DNA from: Kineosporia succinea
GTDB lineage: Bacteria > Actinomycetota > Actinomycetes > Actinomycetales > Kineosporiaceae
DNA: 64,000 nucleotides
Assembly (NCBI RefSeq): GCF_030811555.1
Contig: NZ_JAUSQZ010000001.1
Coordinates: forward strand, 6,383,241-6,447,240
Direction: 5' to 3'
Below are positions 41,851 through 50,632 of this stretch, in pieces. The stretch's first letter is position 1. Each line of letters opens with the position of its first letter. Under the pieces are notes generated by a model. It was not told where the DNA came from. It saw only the letters and a list, made by a program, of their open reading frames with translations, and made no database searches. The position numbers and the translations under genes are program-made.

Positions 41851-43737
41851 ATGACTGTCGGTGGCGTGTGCTGCAATACGTTCAGCCGAGGGTTGGGGGA
41901 CCCGTTGAGCGATGGCGCAGGTTCGGCAGGTGCACCGGGGGCGGCCCGCGAGGAGCTGGCCGAGTGTCTGAGCGGGCTGAAAGAGCGCTGCGGCAAGAGC
42001 TATACGGTGCTGGCGCGGCGCACGGGCATCAGCCGCTCGACGTTGCACCGGTACTGCCAGGGAGCAGGTGTTCCGGAGTCGTTCAGTGTCGTCGAGACCA
42101 TCGCGGCGGGGTGCGGTGCGAGCCGCGATGAACTCCTGCGACTGCACCGGTTGTGGGTGCGCGCGACCGCTGACGAGGCACCCGCAGAAACCGGATGGCA
42201 GACGCCTCGGGGCGGCGAGCGCACCCCGCTCACCGATGGCGGCGGCAGGCTGGACGGGCCGGACGGGCCGGTCGGGCGGGCGGGCCGGCGGGGTGTGCGT
42301 GCCGGGGCCGTGGTGCTCCTGGTGGTGTGCGTCGGGGTGGTGTTCGTCGCGGTGGTGGGTGCGGGGGTTCTGCTCGGGGTGCCGGGCGGGTGGTTCGGTT
42401 CCGTGGCGGGGTCCGGGTCGGTGAGTGCTCTGGGTGGGGCGCAGGAGTTCTACGGGCCGGCGTGGCGGGACTCCCCGAAACCGGTGCCGGAGCGGTTCTT
42501 CGGGGTGACGGTGAACAGTTCCACGGGGCTGATGCCGGATTCCGCGCTCACCGGGGTGAGTGCGGTACGTCTGTGGGACAGCGGGTCCACGTGGGCGAAG
42601 ATCGAGCCGCGGCGGGGCACGTTCGACTGGTCGACCCCCGACCGGCTGGTGGCGGGCGCGCAGCGGGCGGGGCTGCCGGTGCTGTTCACGTTCGGGGCGA
42701 CCCCGTCGTGGGCGAGTCCGCGGGGGCCGCGAGCGCCGTACGACGACGGGTCGCGGGCCTCCGCCCCGGATCGGCTCGAGGACTGGGACGCGTTCGTGGC
42801 GGCGGTCGTGGGCCGGTACGGCGACCGGGTGGAGGCGTACGAGCTGTGGAACCTGGCTCCCTCGCCGCAGTTCTTCACGGGCAGTGCGCGCACGCTGGTG
42901 GAGATGACCCGGCGGGCCAGCGCGATCGTGAGGGACGGCGCGCCGGGCGCGGACGTGGTGTGCCCGGGTCTGGGTGATCAGTGGAACGTGCGCTCGCGGG
43001 AGTACCTGGCGCAGTTCGCGCAGCTGGGCGGGTTCTCGTACTGCGACGTGGCGTCGGTGAAGCTGCACCAGCGCGAGAACGGGCGCTCGCCGGAATCGGT
43101 GGTGGAGCTGGCGGGGCTGATCGAGGCGACGATGCGTCGTTCCGGGGTGGTGATGCGTACCTGGAACACGGGCACGGCCTACCGGCTGGCGACGGCCGAT
43201 CATCTGGACCAGGAGCGGGCCGGTGACTATGCGGTGCGGTTCTATCTCGTCGGGCTGTACGTGCGGTATGAGCGCTCGTACTTCTACAACTGGGGCGGCA
43301 CGCGGATACCGATCGTGCTGCAACCGGTCGGGGGCCGGGCGACCCGGGCGGCGGTGATGGTCGGGCGGTTGCGGAGCTGGCTGCGCGGCGCGCAGATCAC
43401 GCAGTGCGGGCACGGCGCCACCGACGGGCTCCCGCCCACCGTGTGGCAGTGCTGGTTCCTGCTGCCGGACCCGGAACCGGCCTCCGAGGCGCCGCCCCCC
43501 GAGCCGCCGCACGAGGTTCCCTCCGCCACCAGCGGCGGAGGAAATGACGGGGATGGCGCGAGTCTGGTTCCGGGTGGGCGGCCGGCGGTGATCCGGTGGA
43601 CCGAGTCCGGCACGGCTGACATCACTCTGGGGTCCGGGGCCCGGCGGGTACGGGAGCTGGACGGGTCCTCGGCCGAGGTGTCGCCGGGGGATGCGGTGCG
43701 TATCGGTGAGCGCCCCGTCCTGATCGAGTTCGGCTGA
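41851..43737 (+). CDS. membrane protein: HTH domain, one TM helix, glycosidase-like barrel without catalytic Glu
   Basis: 628 residues from ATG 41851; a TTG at 41905 behind GGGGGA would give 610. Residues about 35-80 form an XRE-type HTH (SYTVLARRTGISRSTLHRYC). A Pro/Gly linker leads to a membrane helix at about 150-178, placing the rest outside. About 205-500 resemble clan-A glycosidases (VRLWDSGSTWAKIEPRRGTF), yet the acid/base position reads YELWNLAP instead of WNE-P, and the nucleophile strand reads VMRTWNTG. It may sense sugars across the membrane rather than cleave them. A beta-rich domain ends the chain. Confidence 0.72.
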   Translation: MTVGGVCCNTFSRGLGDPLSDGAGSAGAPGAAREELAECLSGLKERCGKSYTVLARRTGISRSTLHRYCQGAGVPESFSVVETIAAGCGASRDELLRLHRLWVRATADEAPAETGWQTPRGGERTPLTDGGGRLDGPDGPVGRAGRRGVRAGAVVLLVVCVGVVFVAVVGAGVLLGVPGGWFGSVAGSGSVSALGGAQEFYGPAWRDSPKPVPERFFGVTVNSSTGLMPDSALTGVSAVRLWDSGSTWAKIEPRRGTFDWSTPDRLVAGAQRAGLPVLFTFGATPSWASPRGPRAPYDDGSRASAPDRLEDWDAFVAAVVGRYGDRVEAYELWNLAPSPQFFTGSARTLVEMTRRASAIVRDGAPGADVVCPGLGDQWNVRSREYLAQFAQLGGFSYCDVASVKLHQRENGRSPESVVELAGLIEATMRRSGVVMRTWNTGTAYRLATADHLDQERAGDYAVRFYLVGLYVRYERSYFYNWGGTRIPIVLQPVGGRATRAAVMVGRLRSWLRGAQITQCGHGATDGLPPTVWQCWFLLPDPEPASEAPPPEPPHEVPSATSGGGNDGDGASLVPGGRPAVIRWTESGTADITLGSGARRVRELDGSSAEVSPGDAVRIGERPVLIEFG

Positions 43738-44001
43738 CGGGCCGCAGGCGGGTGCAAGCCGCAGGGGCACGGCGGAAACACGACAGGGAGACGGCGGGGG
43801 CACGGCGGAGACATGCCTGGGACATGCCGGGCGACGGCGGGAGACGGCGGGAGCTGCGTCCCACGGCGGGGTGTTCGTGCTGGTGGGACGGGGGTGGGCG
43901 TCCCGTCGTCCCGCGGGGCGGTTATCCGGTTCCGGTGGTGCGGGTGGGATGTCTACCGTCGGTCTCGTCAGCTCAATCCGTCGGTCGAGGGGGAAACGAT
44001 C

Positions 44002-44415
44002 ATGAGGCGAATGATGAGGAGCCTGTCGGTGCTCGGTGGGGCGCTGGTGCTGGCGTCGGGGGCGGTGATGGTCTCGTCCGGGCCCGCGCAGGCCGACGAC
44101 GCGTGCACGGCGGGGGTCCTGTGCAGCGGCACCACGAATCAGGTCGGTGCGGAGGTCCTGGTGGCCAAGAGCCGCTGCGACGGGAACGTCCCGTGCTCGG
44201 GCAGCCGCACCGACACGCTGTCCCAGGGCGAGAGCACCCCGGGCCGGGAGGACTGGGACCTGTTCCGGGTCCCGGAGCACTGCACGTACACCGGCACGGT
44301 CCTCATGGTCCCGCCGGTGAACCCGCCGTTCGCGGTCAGCGGCCCGGCCTGGGTCGCCGTGCACAACAACAAGCACTACGTCATCACCGGCGCCCGCTGT
44401 CTGCAGCCGGTGTGA
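44002..44415 (+). CDS. small secreted cysteine-containing protein
   Basis: 137 residues from ATG 44002 behind GAGGGGG. The signal peptide SLSVLGGALVLASGAVMVSS ends at GPAQA-D. The mature part of about 105 residues has six cysteines (DACTAGVLC, SRCDGNVPC, HCTYTG, ARCLQPV), so disulfide bonds are likely. No family recognised. A second, even smaller secreted peptide follows 71 bases later on the same strand. Confidence 0.72.
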   Translation: MRRMMRSLSVLGGALVLASGAVMVSSGPAQADDACTAGVLCSGTTNQVGAEVLVAKSRCDGNVPCSGSRTDTLSQGESTPGREDWDLFRVPEHCTYTGTVLMVPPVNPPFAVSGPAWVAVHNNKHYVITGARCLQPV

Positions 44416-44486
44416 ACGTCACGGCGAACGTGACGGCACCCGGCAACGGTGCCCGGAACGAGACACCTTCACGAAAGGACAAGCAC

Positions 44487-44654
44487 ATGAGCAGGACGTT
44501 GCGCCGGCTGAGCACCGCGCTCGCGGCCCTGGCGACCGCCGGGCTGGGCATCGTGGTGACCTCGGCGTCGGCGCAGATCGTGCAGGCCGGGGTGCAGGAG
44601 GCCCGGCGCACGGCATCCACACCGCACGCGCCCGCCGGCGGCCCCACCGGCTGA
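44487..44654 (+). CDS. 55-residue secreted or membrane-anchored peptide
   Basis: ATG 44487 follows AAAGGA at a normal distance. The product starts with basic residues (MSRTLRRLS) and a hydrophobic helix ALAALATAGLGIVVTSASA that looks like a cleavable signal, leaving a mature peptide of about 27 residues (QIVQAGVQEARRTAS onward). It lies behind the secreted protein at 44002 and may be cotranscribed. No family recognised. Confidence 0.5.
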   Translation: MSRTLRRLSTALAALATAGLGIVVTSASAQIVQAGVQEARRTASTPHAPAGGPTG

Positions 44655-44976
44655 CCGCTCCGGCTGCTGGTCAGAGGGCTCATCGGGACGTGGGACGGGA
44701 TGGTCAGGACGGTCGGGATGGTTCGGGACGGTCGGGATGGTCAGGACCGGACGCAGGAGGGGATCTGCCGGTCCGGGCCATCCCGCCGACCGACCACCCC
44801 GGAACACCCCGAACACCTGACGTCTGCGGCACCCGTGTCCTCACGGGAAGCGGCCCGGCCGGCGTCACGGCTGCCCGAGCCGCCCGCGAGCGCGAAGGTG
44901 AGTGCCGCGGCGTCCATCATGGGGAGCCTCTGGAGGACCCAACATGGGAAGCCCCTGGAGGGCCGCCGGGCAACCG
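44655..44976. other. gene-free stretch with GGACGGTCGGGAT-type repeats
   Basis: About 320 bases between the peptide gene and the response-regulator stop. Around 44686-44752 there are degenerate repeats of GGACGGTCGGGATGGT. No credible gene or hairpin. Confidence 0.5.
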
Positions 44977-45669
44977 TTAGTGGGCCCCGGCGGGCACGAG
45001 GCGGTAGCCGGTGCCGCGTACGGTGTCGATGCGGGTGCAGGCGCCCTCACGGTCGGAGGACACGTGCCCGACGCTGGCCGCGAGTTTGCCGCGCAGCGTG
45101 GCGATGTGGACGTCGAGGGTGCGGGAGGCGCCGACCCAGGTGATGTCCCAGACCTCGGCCATGAGGTCCTGGCGCGTGACGACAGCTCCCTGGCTGCGCA
45201 TGAGGGCGCCGAGCAGGTCGCACTCCTTGGCCGTGAGGGCGACGGTGGCGGCGGGACCGTGGATGCACCGGGTGTCGGCCTCGAGGCGGATCCCGAAGTC
45301 GACCTGCGCCCGGGCCAGGCTCAGGTGGGGCAGCGCGCGGCGGGTGACGGCGTCCACGCGCGCCAGGAGCACGGTCAGGGAGTAGGGGCGCAGGAGCTCG
45401 TCGTCCAGGCCCTCGACCTGCGAGGGGCCGCTGCTGAGGGCGATGACGGGCAGACGGCCGCTCAGGCGCCCGGCGAGCCGGGTGCTCTCCCCTCCGGGCA
45501 GGTCCATGTCGAGCAGGAGCAGGTCCACGCCGGCACCGGAGTGCACGAGCTCGTCACCGCGGGCCGCGGTGGGGGCGTGCACCACGTCGTAGCCGTGCGC
45601 GCGCAGGGCCTGGGCCAGACGGCGTGAGCCGGTACCGGGCGGCTCGACCAGCAGTACCCGCACGCCCAT
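44977..45669 (-). CDS. atypical OmpR-type response regulator
   Basis: 230 residues. The receiver domain keeps the phospho-acceptor aspartate (LLLDMDLPGG), but the acidic pocket reads VLLVEPPG instead of xEDD or xDDD, and the switch lysine is replaced (LLRPYSL for TKPFSL). The C-terminal winged helix is normal: VALTAKECDLLGALMRSQG, RTLDVHIATLRGKL and IDTVRGTGYRL. No histidine kinase adjoins it, so it is an orphan that may work without phosphorylation. The MFS transporter gene is divergent. Confidence 0.83.
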   Translation of the reverse strand: MGVRVLLVEPPGTGSRRLAQALRAHGYDVVHAPTAARGDELVHSGAGVDLLLLDMDLPGGESTRLAGRLSGRLPVIALSSGPSQVEGLDDELLRPYSLTVLLARVDAVTRRALPHLSLARAQVDFGIRLEADTRCIHGPAATVALTAKECDLLGALMRSQGAVVTRQDLMAEVWDITWVGASRTLDVHIATLRGKLAASVGHVSSDREGACTRIDTVRGTGYRLVPAGAH

Positions 45670-45890
45670 CCACTCACCCCGTCCCCGAAAGCCACTGCGA
45701 GCCCACGCCGATCAGGCCGAACAAGCTGGTCAGGCCGATCAGGCTGGTCAGGAGGTCATCGTAGGTTGCGCACCCATCCCGGCGGCAGCCCGCCGAGGAC
45801 GCAAAGTCTTCGTAAAGTCTGCCCGCACACCATGTTCGGTGACCGTGGCAGCACGTACAGTGAGCATGTCGCGACGTGAGGGGGCCGCAC

Positions 45891-47243
45891 ATGCCGGGGA
45901 CCACCGGGCACGAACCTGAACAGTCCCGGCCGGTCCCGGTGGCGCCCACCAGTCACCGCCGGGCGGTCCTGAACACGATCCGCGGCTCCCTCGGCAACCT
46001 CGTCGAGTGGTACGACGTGTACGTCTACACGGTGTTCGCCTCGTACTTCGAGGAGAAGTTCTTCGGCGGCGACGAGCCGAACGCCGGCATCTACACGATG
46101 GCGATCTTCGCGGTCACGTTCCTGATGCGCCCCATCGGCTCGGTCTTCTTCGGCCGCTACGCCGACCGGCACGGCCGCCGCCCCGCCCTGGTCTTCAGCG
46201 TCAGCCTGATGGCGCTCGCCTCCGGCGTCATCGCCCTCACCCCCGGCCGCGAGCAGATCGGCACCGCCGCCGTCGTGGTCCTGCTGGGATGCCGCCTGGT
46301 GCAGGGCTTCGCGACCGGCGGGGAGTACGGCACCTCGGCCACGTACATGTCCGAGGCCGCCACCCGCGAGCGCCGCGGGTTCTTCTCCTCGTTCCAGTAC
46401 CTGACGCTCGTCGGCGGTCACCTCCTGGCCCAGACCGTGCTGCTGGTGCTGCAGGTGTTCCTCGACGACGATCAGCTCAGCTCGTACGGGTGGCGCATCG
46501 CCTTCGGCATCGGCGCACTCGCCGCGCTGGTCGTGCTGTGGCTGCGCCGGCACATGGACGAGTCGCTCGTCCTCACCGCACGGGGCCACCGCTCGGGCTC
46601 GTTGCGGGAGCTGTTCACCACCTACCCCCGGCAGCTGCTGGTGTGTTTCCTGGTCACGCTCGGGGGCACGGTCGCGTTCTACACGTACAGCGTCAACGGC
46701 CCCTCCACGGTCAAGGCCGCGTACGCCGGGCAGGGCATGACCGCCACCTGGATCAACTTCACGTCCCTGGCCGTGCTCATGCTGCTGCAACCGGCCGGCG
46801 GCTACCTCAGCGACCGGGTGGGCCGCAAACCGCTGCTGGTGTTCTTCGGTGTCGGCGGCCTGGCCTGGACCTGGTTCGTGGTGCAGGAACTGCGGGACGT
46901 GACCACACCCCTGGCCTCGTGGGCGATGCTCGTCACCGGGTACGTGATCCTCACCGGCTACACCTCGATCAACGCGGTCGTGAAGGCCGAGCTGTTCCCC
47001 ACCCACGTACGCGCCCTGGGCGTGGGATTCGGCTACGCACTGGCGAACTCGGCGTTCGGCGGCACCGCCCCCGTGCTGTACGAGGCCGCGAAGAAACACG
47101 ACCTGGTCGCCCAGTTCGCCCTCTATGTGATCGCCTGCATCGCGATCTCCCTGACCGTGTACGTGTTCGTGCTGAAGAACCGCGCCCCGACCTACCTCGA
47201 CGAACCCGGGAACGAACTCCGGAACGAGCCCCGGCCGGCCTGA
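45891..47243 (+). CDS. MHS-type MFS transporter (metabolite:H+ symporter)
   Basis: 450 residues from ATG 45891 behind GAGGGGG. SLGNLVEWYDVYVYTVFASY is the signature N-terminus of the metabolite:H+ symporter family (KgtP, ProP, ShiA), followed by FGRYADRHGRRPAL, the loop 2-3 motif D/R-x-GRR, and SDRVGRKPLLV in the second half. Twelve helices are expected. Probably imports a dicarboxylate or similar compound; the closest feel is alpha-ketoglutarate permease, which cannot be proven here. Confidence 0.88.
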   Translation: MPGTTGHEPEQSRPVPVAPTSHRRAVLNTIRGSLGNLVEWYDVYVYTVFASYFEEKFFGGDEPNAGIYTMAIFAVTFLMRPIGSVFFGRYADRHGRRPALVFSVSLMALASGVIALTPGREQIGTAAVVVLLGCRLVQGFATGGEYGTSATYMSEAATRERRGFFSSFQYLTLVGGHLLAQTVLLVLQVFLDDDQLSSYGWRIAFGIGALAALVVLWLRRHMDESLVLTARGHRSGSLRELFTTYPRQLLVCFLVTLGGTVAFYTYSVNGPSTVKAAYAGQGMTATWINFTSLAVLMLLQPAGGYLSDRVGRKPLLVFFGVGGLAWTWFVVQELRDVTTPLASWAMLVTGYVILTGYTSINAVVKAELFPTHVRALGVGFGYALANSAFGGTAPVLYEAAKKHDLVAQFALYVIACIAISLTVYVFVLKNRAPTYLDEPGNELRNEPRPA

Positions 47244-47363
47244 CGGCCCTGCACGCCCGCCTTCGCGCTCACCTTCGCGCTCGCAGGAACCGTCCAACGG
47301 CGGACGCATCGGGGCACCGCACGCACGAACAGGGCACCCACCGGTGTGGTCGGGTGGGCGGGT

Positions 47364-47975
47364 TCAGTCGCCCGTGACCACCGGCGTCCGCAGGCCCTCC
47401 GCCCCGTCCCCTGCTCCGCTGTCTGCCCCGATGCTTGCTCGGCCCTCTGCCCCGCCGGGCAGCGCGGAGTTCCTCTCCGCGAACGAGGTGTCGATCAGCT
47501 CGATCATCTCCGGGGCCGCGGCCAGCAGGATCTTGCGCAGCACCTGGTGCAGCTGGTCGAACTCCTCGGGGCTCAGCGCGTCCACGACCAGCTTGCGGGC
47601 GTTCACCACGTGGCCGGGAGCGGCCTCGACGATCTTCGCCAGTCCCGCCGGGGTCAGCACCGCCTCGACCGACCGCGCCGAGCCCTCCATGCAGCTGCGC
47701 CGCTCGACCCAGCCCGAGCGCTCCATGCGGCTGATCGCGTGCGAAAGACGGGACTGGGAGCCGTGGGAGATCACCGCCAGCTCGCACAGTTTCTTCGCGT
47801 GCCCGGGTGTCTCGGCCAGGGACGCCAGCACCGAGTACTCGAACCAGTTCAGGCCGCTGTCGCGCTTGAGCTGGCACTCGATCGCCGCCGGCAACGTGGT
47901 CAGAGCGGCGCTGACATGCATCCAGGCGTGCAGCTGCTCCGGTGCCAGCCAAGGGGTGTCGTCACTCACACGCAC
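47364..47975 (-). CDS. MarR-family transcriptional regulator
   Basis: 203 residues. The winged HTH is at about residues 55-125 with GLNWFEYSVLASLAETPG, LCELAVISHGSQSRLSHAIS and a wing RRSCMEGSARSVEAVLTPAG, as in MarR proteins; the C-terminal tail after residue 170 is low-complexity. Divergent from the azoreductase gene, with two inverted repeats TTGAA-n2-TTCAA in the shared promoter, so it most likely represses both genes and responds to quinones or electrophiles. Confidence 0.88.
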   Translation of the reverse strand: MRVSDDTPWLAPEQLHAWMHVSAALTTLPAAIECQLKRDSGLNWFEYSVLASLAETPGHAKKLCELAVISHGSQSRLSHAISRMERSGWVERRSCMEGSARSVEAVLTPAGLAKIVEAAPGHVVNARKLVVDALSPEEFDQLHQVLRKILLAAAPEMIELIDTSFAERNSALPGGAEGRASIGADSGAGDGAEGLRTPVVTGD

Positions 47976-47986
47976 AGATTACTGGA

Positions 47987-48037
47987 TTGAATGTTCAACT
48001 GACGAGTGGCAGTATCGACATCGAGTTGAACATTCAA
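47987..48037. promoter_or_regulatory. paired MarR-type operators in divergent promoter
   Basis: TTGAATGTTCAA (47987-47998) and its exact complement TTGAACATTCAA (48026-48037) lie 39 bases apart centre to centre. TATCGA (48013-48018) between them may be the azoreductase -10. Confidence 0.75.
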
Positions 48038-48094
48038 CCCGATCGAGCCGGGTGCGTCACGACCCGGAATCACCCAACCCCTGGGAGTAACACC

Positions 48095-48727
48095 ATGACC
48101 CTCCTGCGCATCGACGCGAGCATCCTCGGCCCCGGCTCCGCCAGCAGCGAACTGGCCGACCTCGTCCTCGCCGCCTGGACGGCCGAGCGCCCCGACGAGC
48201 AGGTCGTCACCCGCCACCTCGGCAGCGAGCCCCTGCCCGCCGACGCCTGGCCCATCGCCATCGGCGCCGGCTACACCCCCGAGGACCAGCGCAGCGAGGC
48301 CCAGAAGAACGCCGTCGCCCTGGCCCAGCAGTTGCACGACGAACTCGTCGCCGCCGACCACGTCGTCATCGCCGCCCCCCTCTACAACTGGGGCGTCTCC
48401 CCGCACATCCAGAACTGGATCAACCTCGTCATCGCCGGAGGCACCCCCGCCGAACGCATCCTCGAGGGCAAGCCCACCGTCCTGCTCAGCACCCGCGGCG
48501 GCAACTACTCCCCCGGCACCCCCAAGCACGGCTGGGACCACTCCACCCCCTACCTGCGCCGCGTCATCGCCGACGTCTGGGGCGCCGAACTCACCGTCGT
48601 CGAACGCGAATTCACCCTCGTCGGCGTCAACCCGGCCCTCGACCAGTTCGCCGAACTCGGCGCCCAGCTCAAGCAGGAGGCCCACACCGCCGCCTCCGCC
48701 GCCGGCAAGGCGCTCGCCACCGCCTGA
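48095..48727 (+). CDS. FMN-dependent NADH azoreductase
   Basis: 210 residues from ATG 48095 behind GGGAG. LLRIDASILGPGSASSELAD is the FMN-phosphate loop, APLYNWGVSPHIQNWINLV and STRGGNYSPGTP are the conserved flavin contacts of AzoR/NQO-type flavodoxin-fold enzymes, and the length is standard. It reduces quinones and azo compounds with NAD(P)H. Under control of the divergent MarR regulator, a common detoxification pair. A perfect 16-bp hairpin follows. Confidence 0.88.
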   Translation: MTLLRIDASILGPGSASSELADLVLAAWTAERPDEQVVTRHLGSEPLPADAWPIAIGAGYTPEDQRSEAQKNAVALAQQLHDELVAADHVVIAAPLYNWGVSPHIQNWINLVIAGGTPAERILEGKPTVLLSTRGGNYSPGTPKHGWDHSTPYLRRVIADVWGAELTVVEREFTLVGVNPALDQFAELGAQLKQEAHTAASAAGKALATA

Positions 48728-48814
48728 ACGGCCTGAGCCCCACAACTCCTCACCCGGGCCGACCTCACAGGTGCACGGGAGCGGCGTCCCAGCGCCCGGG
48801 TGGGGGCACCACCA

Positions 48815-48850
48815 CGTGATCACGGCCAGGGGTCCCTGGCCGTGATCACG
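48815..48850 (+). terminator. perfect 16-bp stem hairpin after the azoreductase gene
   Basis: CGTGATCACGGCCAGG and CCTGGCCGTGATCACG pair exactly around a GGTC loop, 88 bases after the stop and 59 before the next start. No long T tract follows. Confidence 0.7.
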
Positions 48851-48908
48851 CACGCCCGAGCCGGAAAACCCTTTCGGCCCCGGCCCGTCGCCTGCCTACA
48901 GTGACCCC

Positions 48909-49340
48909 GTGACCAGCGAGCCCAGCCCCGCGAGCACCCCCGAAGACACCCCCGACAGCACCCCCGGGAACACCTTCGAGAGCACCCTCGAGAGCATCGG
49001 CGCCCACACCGTCGCCTGGTACGACCCACAGGCCCCCGTCATCGCCACCGAGGCCGACGCCACCGACCTCGTCGGGACCGCCGCCTGGCAGGGCGCCACC
49101 TGGGTCGCACTGCCCGCCGACCGCCTCACCGACAGCTTCTTCCACCTCAGCACCGGCCTGGCCGGCGCCATCACCCAGAAGTTCGTCAACTACCGCCTCG
49201 GCCTGGCCATCACCGGCGACATCAGCGCCCACACCAGCCGCAGCGAACCTCTGCAAGACCTCGTACGCGAGAGCAACCACGGCCACCACCTCTGGTTCAC
49301 CGCCACCCCCGCCACCCTGCGCGCAAGACTGCAGGCATGA
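48909..49340 (+). CDS. DUF4180-family protein
   Basis: 143 residues from the GTG at 48909. After a Thr/Pro/Ser-rich leader, FFHLSTGLAGAITQKFVNYR, LAITGDISAHTSRSEPL and ESNHGHHLWF are the hallmark of DUF4180, small soluble proteins of unknown function. Its stop overlaps the start of the GNAT gene (ATGA), so the two are coupled. Confidence 0.83.
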   Translation: MTSEPSPASTPEDTPDSTPGNTFESTLESIGAHTVAWYDPQAPVIATEADATDLVGTAAWQGATWVALPADRLTDSFFHLSTGLAGAITQKFVNYRLGLAITGDISAHTSRSEPLQDLVRESNHGHHLWFTATPATLRARLQA

Positions 49341-49870
49341 GCGACTCCCTCAGCCACCGCGGCGAAAAAGCCGGACTACGAGCACGCCTCACCGCCGACG
49401 TCCCCGTCCTGCACGACGAACTGCACGACGACGTCTTCATGCGCTCCCGCTCCAGCGGGCACCCCTGGGCACCCCTGCCACCCGACCAGAGCCCGTTCGC
49501 CGTCCCCACCCCCGCCAACCCCGCCACGGCCGAGTTCTCCATCGTCGAACTGGCCACCGGAGACCTCGCCGGCGTCGCCTCCCTGTGGGGCATCGACCAG
49601 CACAACCGCAACGCCAACATCGGCATCACCCTGCGTCCCGCCTACCGCGGCCGGGGGATCGGCACCGACACCGTCCGCCTCCTCACCGACTACGGCTTCA
49701 CCACCCGCGGCCTGCACCGCCTCCAGATCGGCACCCTCGCCGACAACCGCGCCATGATCCACACCGCACTCGCCGCCGGCTTCACCTAGGAAGGCGTCCT
49801 ACGCGAAGCCGGCTGGGTCAACGGCACTTTCGCCGACGAAATCATCCTCGGGCGCACCACCCACCTCTGA
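49337..49870 (+). pseudogene. GNAT acetyltransferase interrupted by an amber codon
   Basis: The frame from ATG 49337 gives an N-acetyltransferase of the RimJ/RimL type: NIGITLRPAYRGRGIGTDTV is the acetyl-CoA motif and NRAMIHTALAAGF the C-terminal helix. At 49787-49789 a TAG stands where relatives have Glu (GFxxEGVLR), after 150 residues; beyond it the same frame continues EGVLREAGWVNGTFADEIIL to a TGA at 49868-49870, which would make a normal 177-residue protein. A single G-to-T change explains it. Truncated, suppressed or a sequencing error. Confidence 0.78.
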
Positions 49871-49975
49871 ACCACACCCATGAGGGACGACGTGGTCACC
49901 CGACCACGCCCCTCACCCGCAGCGACCCACCGGACCACCCGCAAACTGTCAGGACCCCCTGGCACGATCACCGCC

Positions 49976-50575
49976 ATGAACCCCACCAAGACGCCCGCCA
50001 CCGTCAAGGCCGAGATCACCACCCTCGTCGCCAATCTCGATCCGCACGACAACCTCGCCGCCGACCACCGGCACACCACCCTCGACTGGCTCGCCCACAC
50101 CGACGACATCTACCGGCGCACCAAACCCCGCACCCCCGACCCCCACCTCGTTTCCTACTTCCTCCTCGTCGAACGCGACCAGCACGCCCGCATCACCCAC
50201 GTCCTGCTCTGCGAACACCGCCTCGCCCACCTCTGGCTACCCACCGGCGGCCACGTCGAACCCGGCGAACACCCCTACGACACCGTCCGCCGCGAAACCC
50301 ACGAAGAACTCGGCACACCCGCCCACCCCGACCCCCACCACGGCCGCCACCCCTTCCTCCTCACCGTCACCCCCACCCGCGACACCCCCGAGCGCACCCA
50401 CACCGACATCACCCTCTGGTTCGCGCTCGCCGGAAACCGCACCCAGCCGCTCACTCCCGACCCCCGCGAATTCACCCAGGTCCGCTGGTGGACCCCCGCG
50501 GAGATCCGCCACGCCGACCCGGCCCGCTTCGACCCCCATCTGGGCCGCGCCCTCGACGCCCTGGCGGCGGAGTGA
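49976..50575 (+). CDS. Nudix hydrolase
   Basis: 199 residues from ATG 49976. The Nudix box is complete: GGHVEPGEHPYDTVRRETHE followed by ELG, matching GX5EX7REUXEEXGU. The fold's strands flank it (THVLLCEHRLAHLWLPTGG and DITLWFALAG). A Mg2+-dependent hydrolase of a nucleoside-diphosphate-linked compound; the substrate is unknown. Lies 105 bases after the interrupted acetyltransferase gene on the same strand. Confidence 0.9.
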   Translation: MNPTKTPATVKAEITTLVANLDPHDNLAADHRHTTLDWLAHTDDIYRRTKPRTPDPHLVSYFLLVERDQHARITHVLLCEHRLAHLWLPTGGHVEPGEHPYDTVRRETHEELGTPAHPDPHHGRHPFLLTVTPTRDTPERTHTDITLWFALAGNRTQPLTPDPREFTQVRWWTPAEIRHADPARFDPHLGRALDALAAE

Positions 50576-50632
50576 AACCTCCCCCGCACGACCGAGCCTG
50601 CCCGCCCCCACCTGCGCGTACGCTGACGGCCG

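Noticed and set aside
41434-44376. 980-residue antisense frame
   Set aside because: Spans three sense genes, is rich in Arg/Pro/His and has no recognisable domain.
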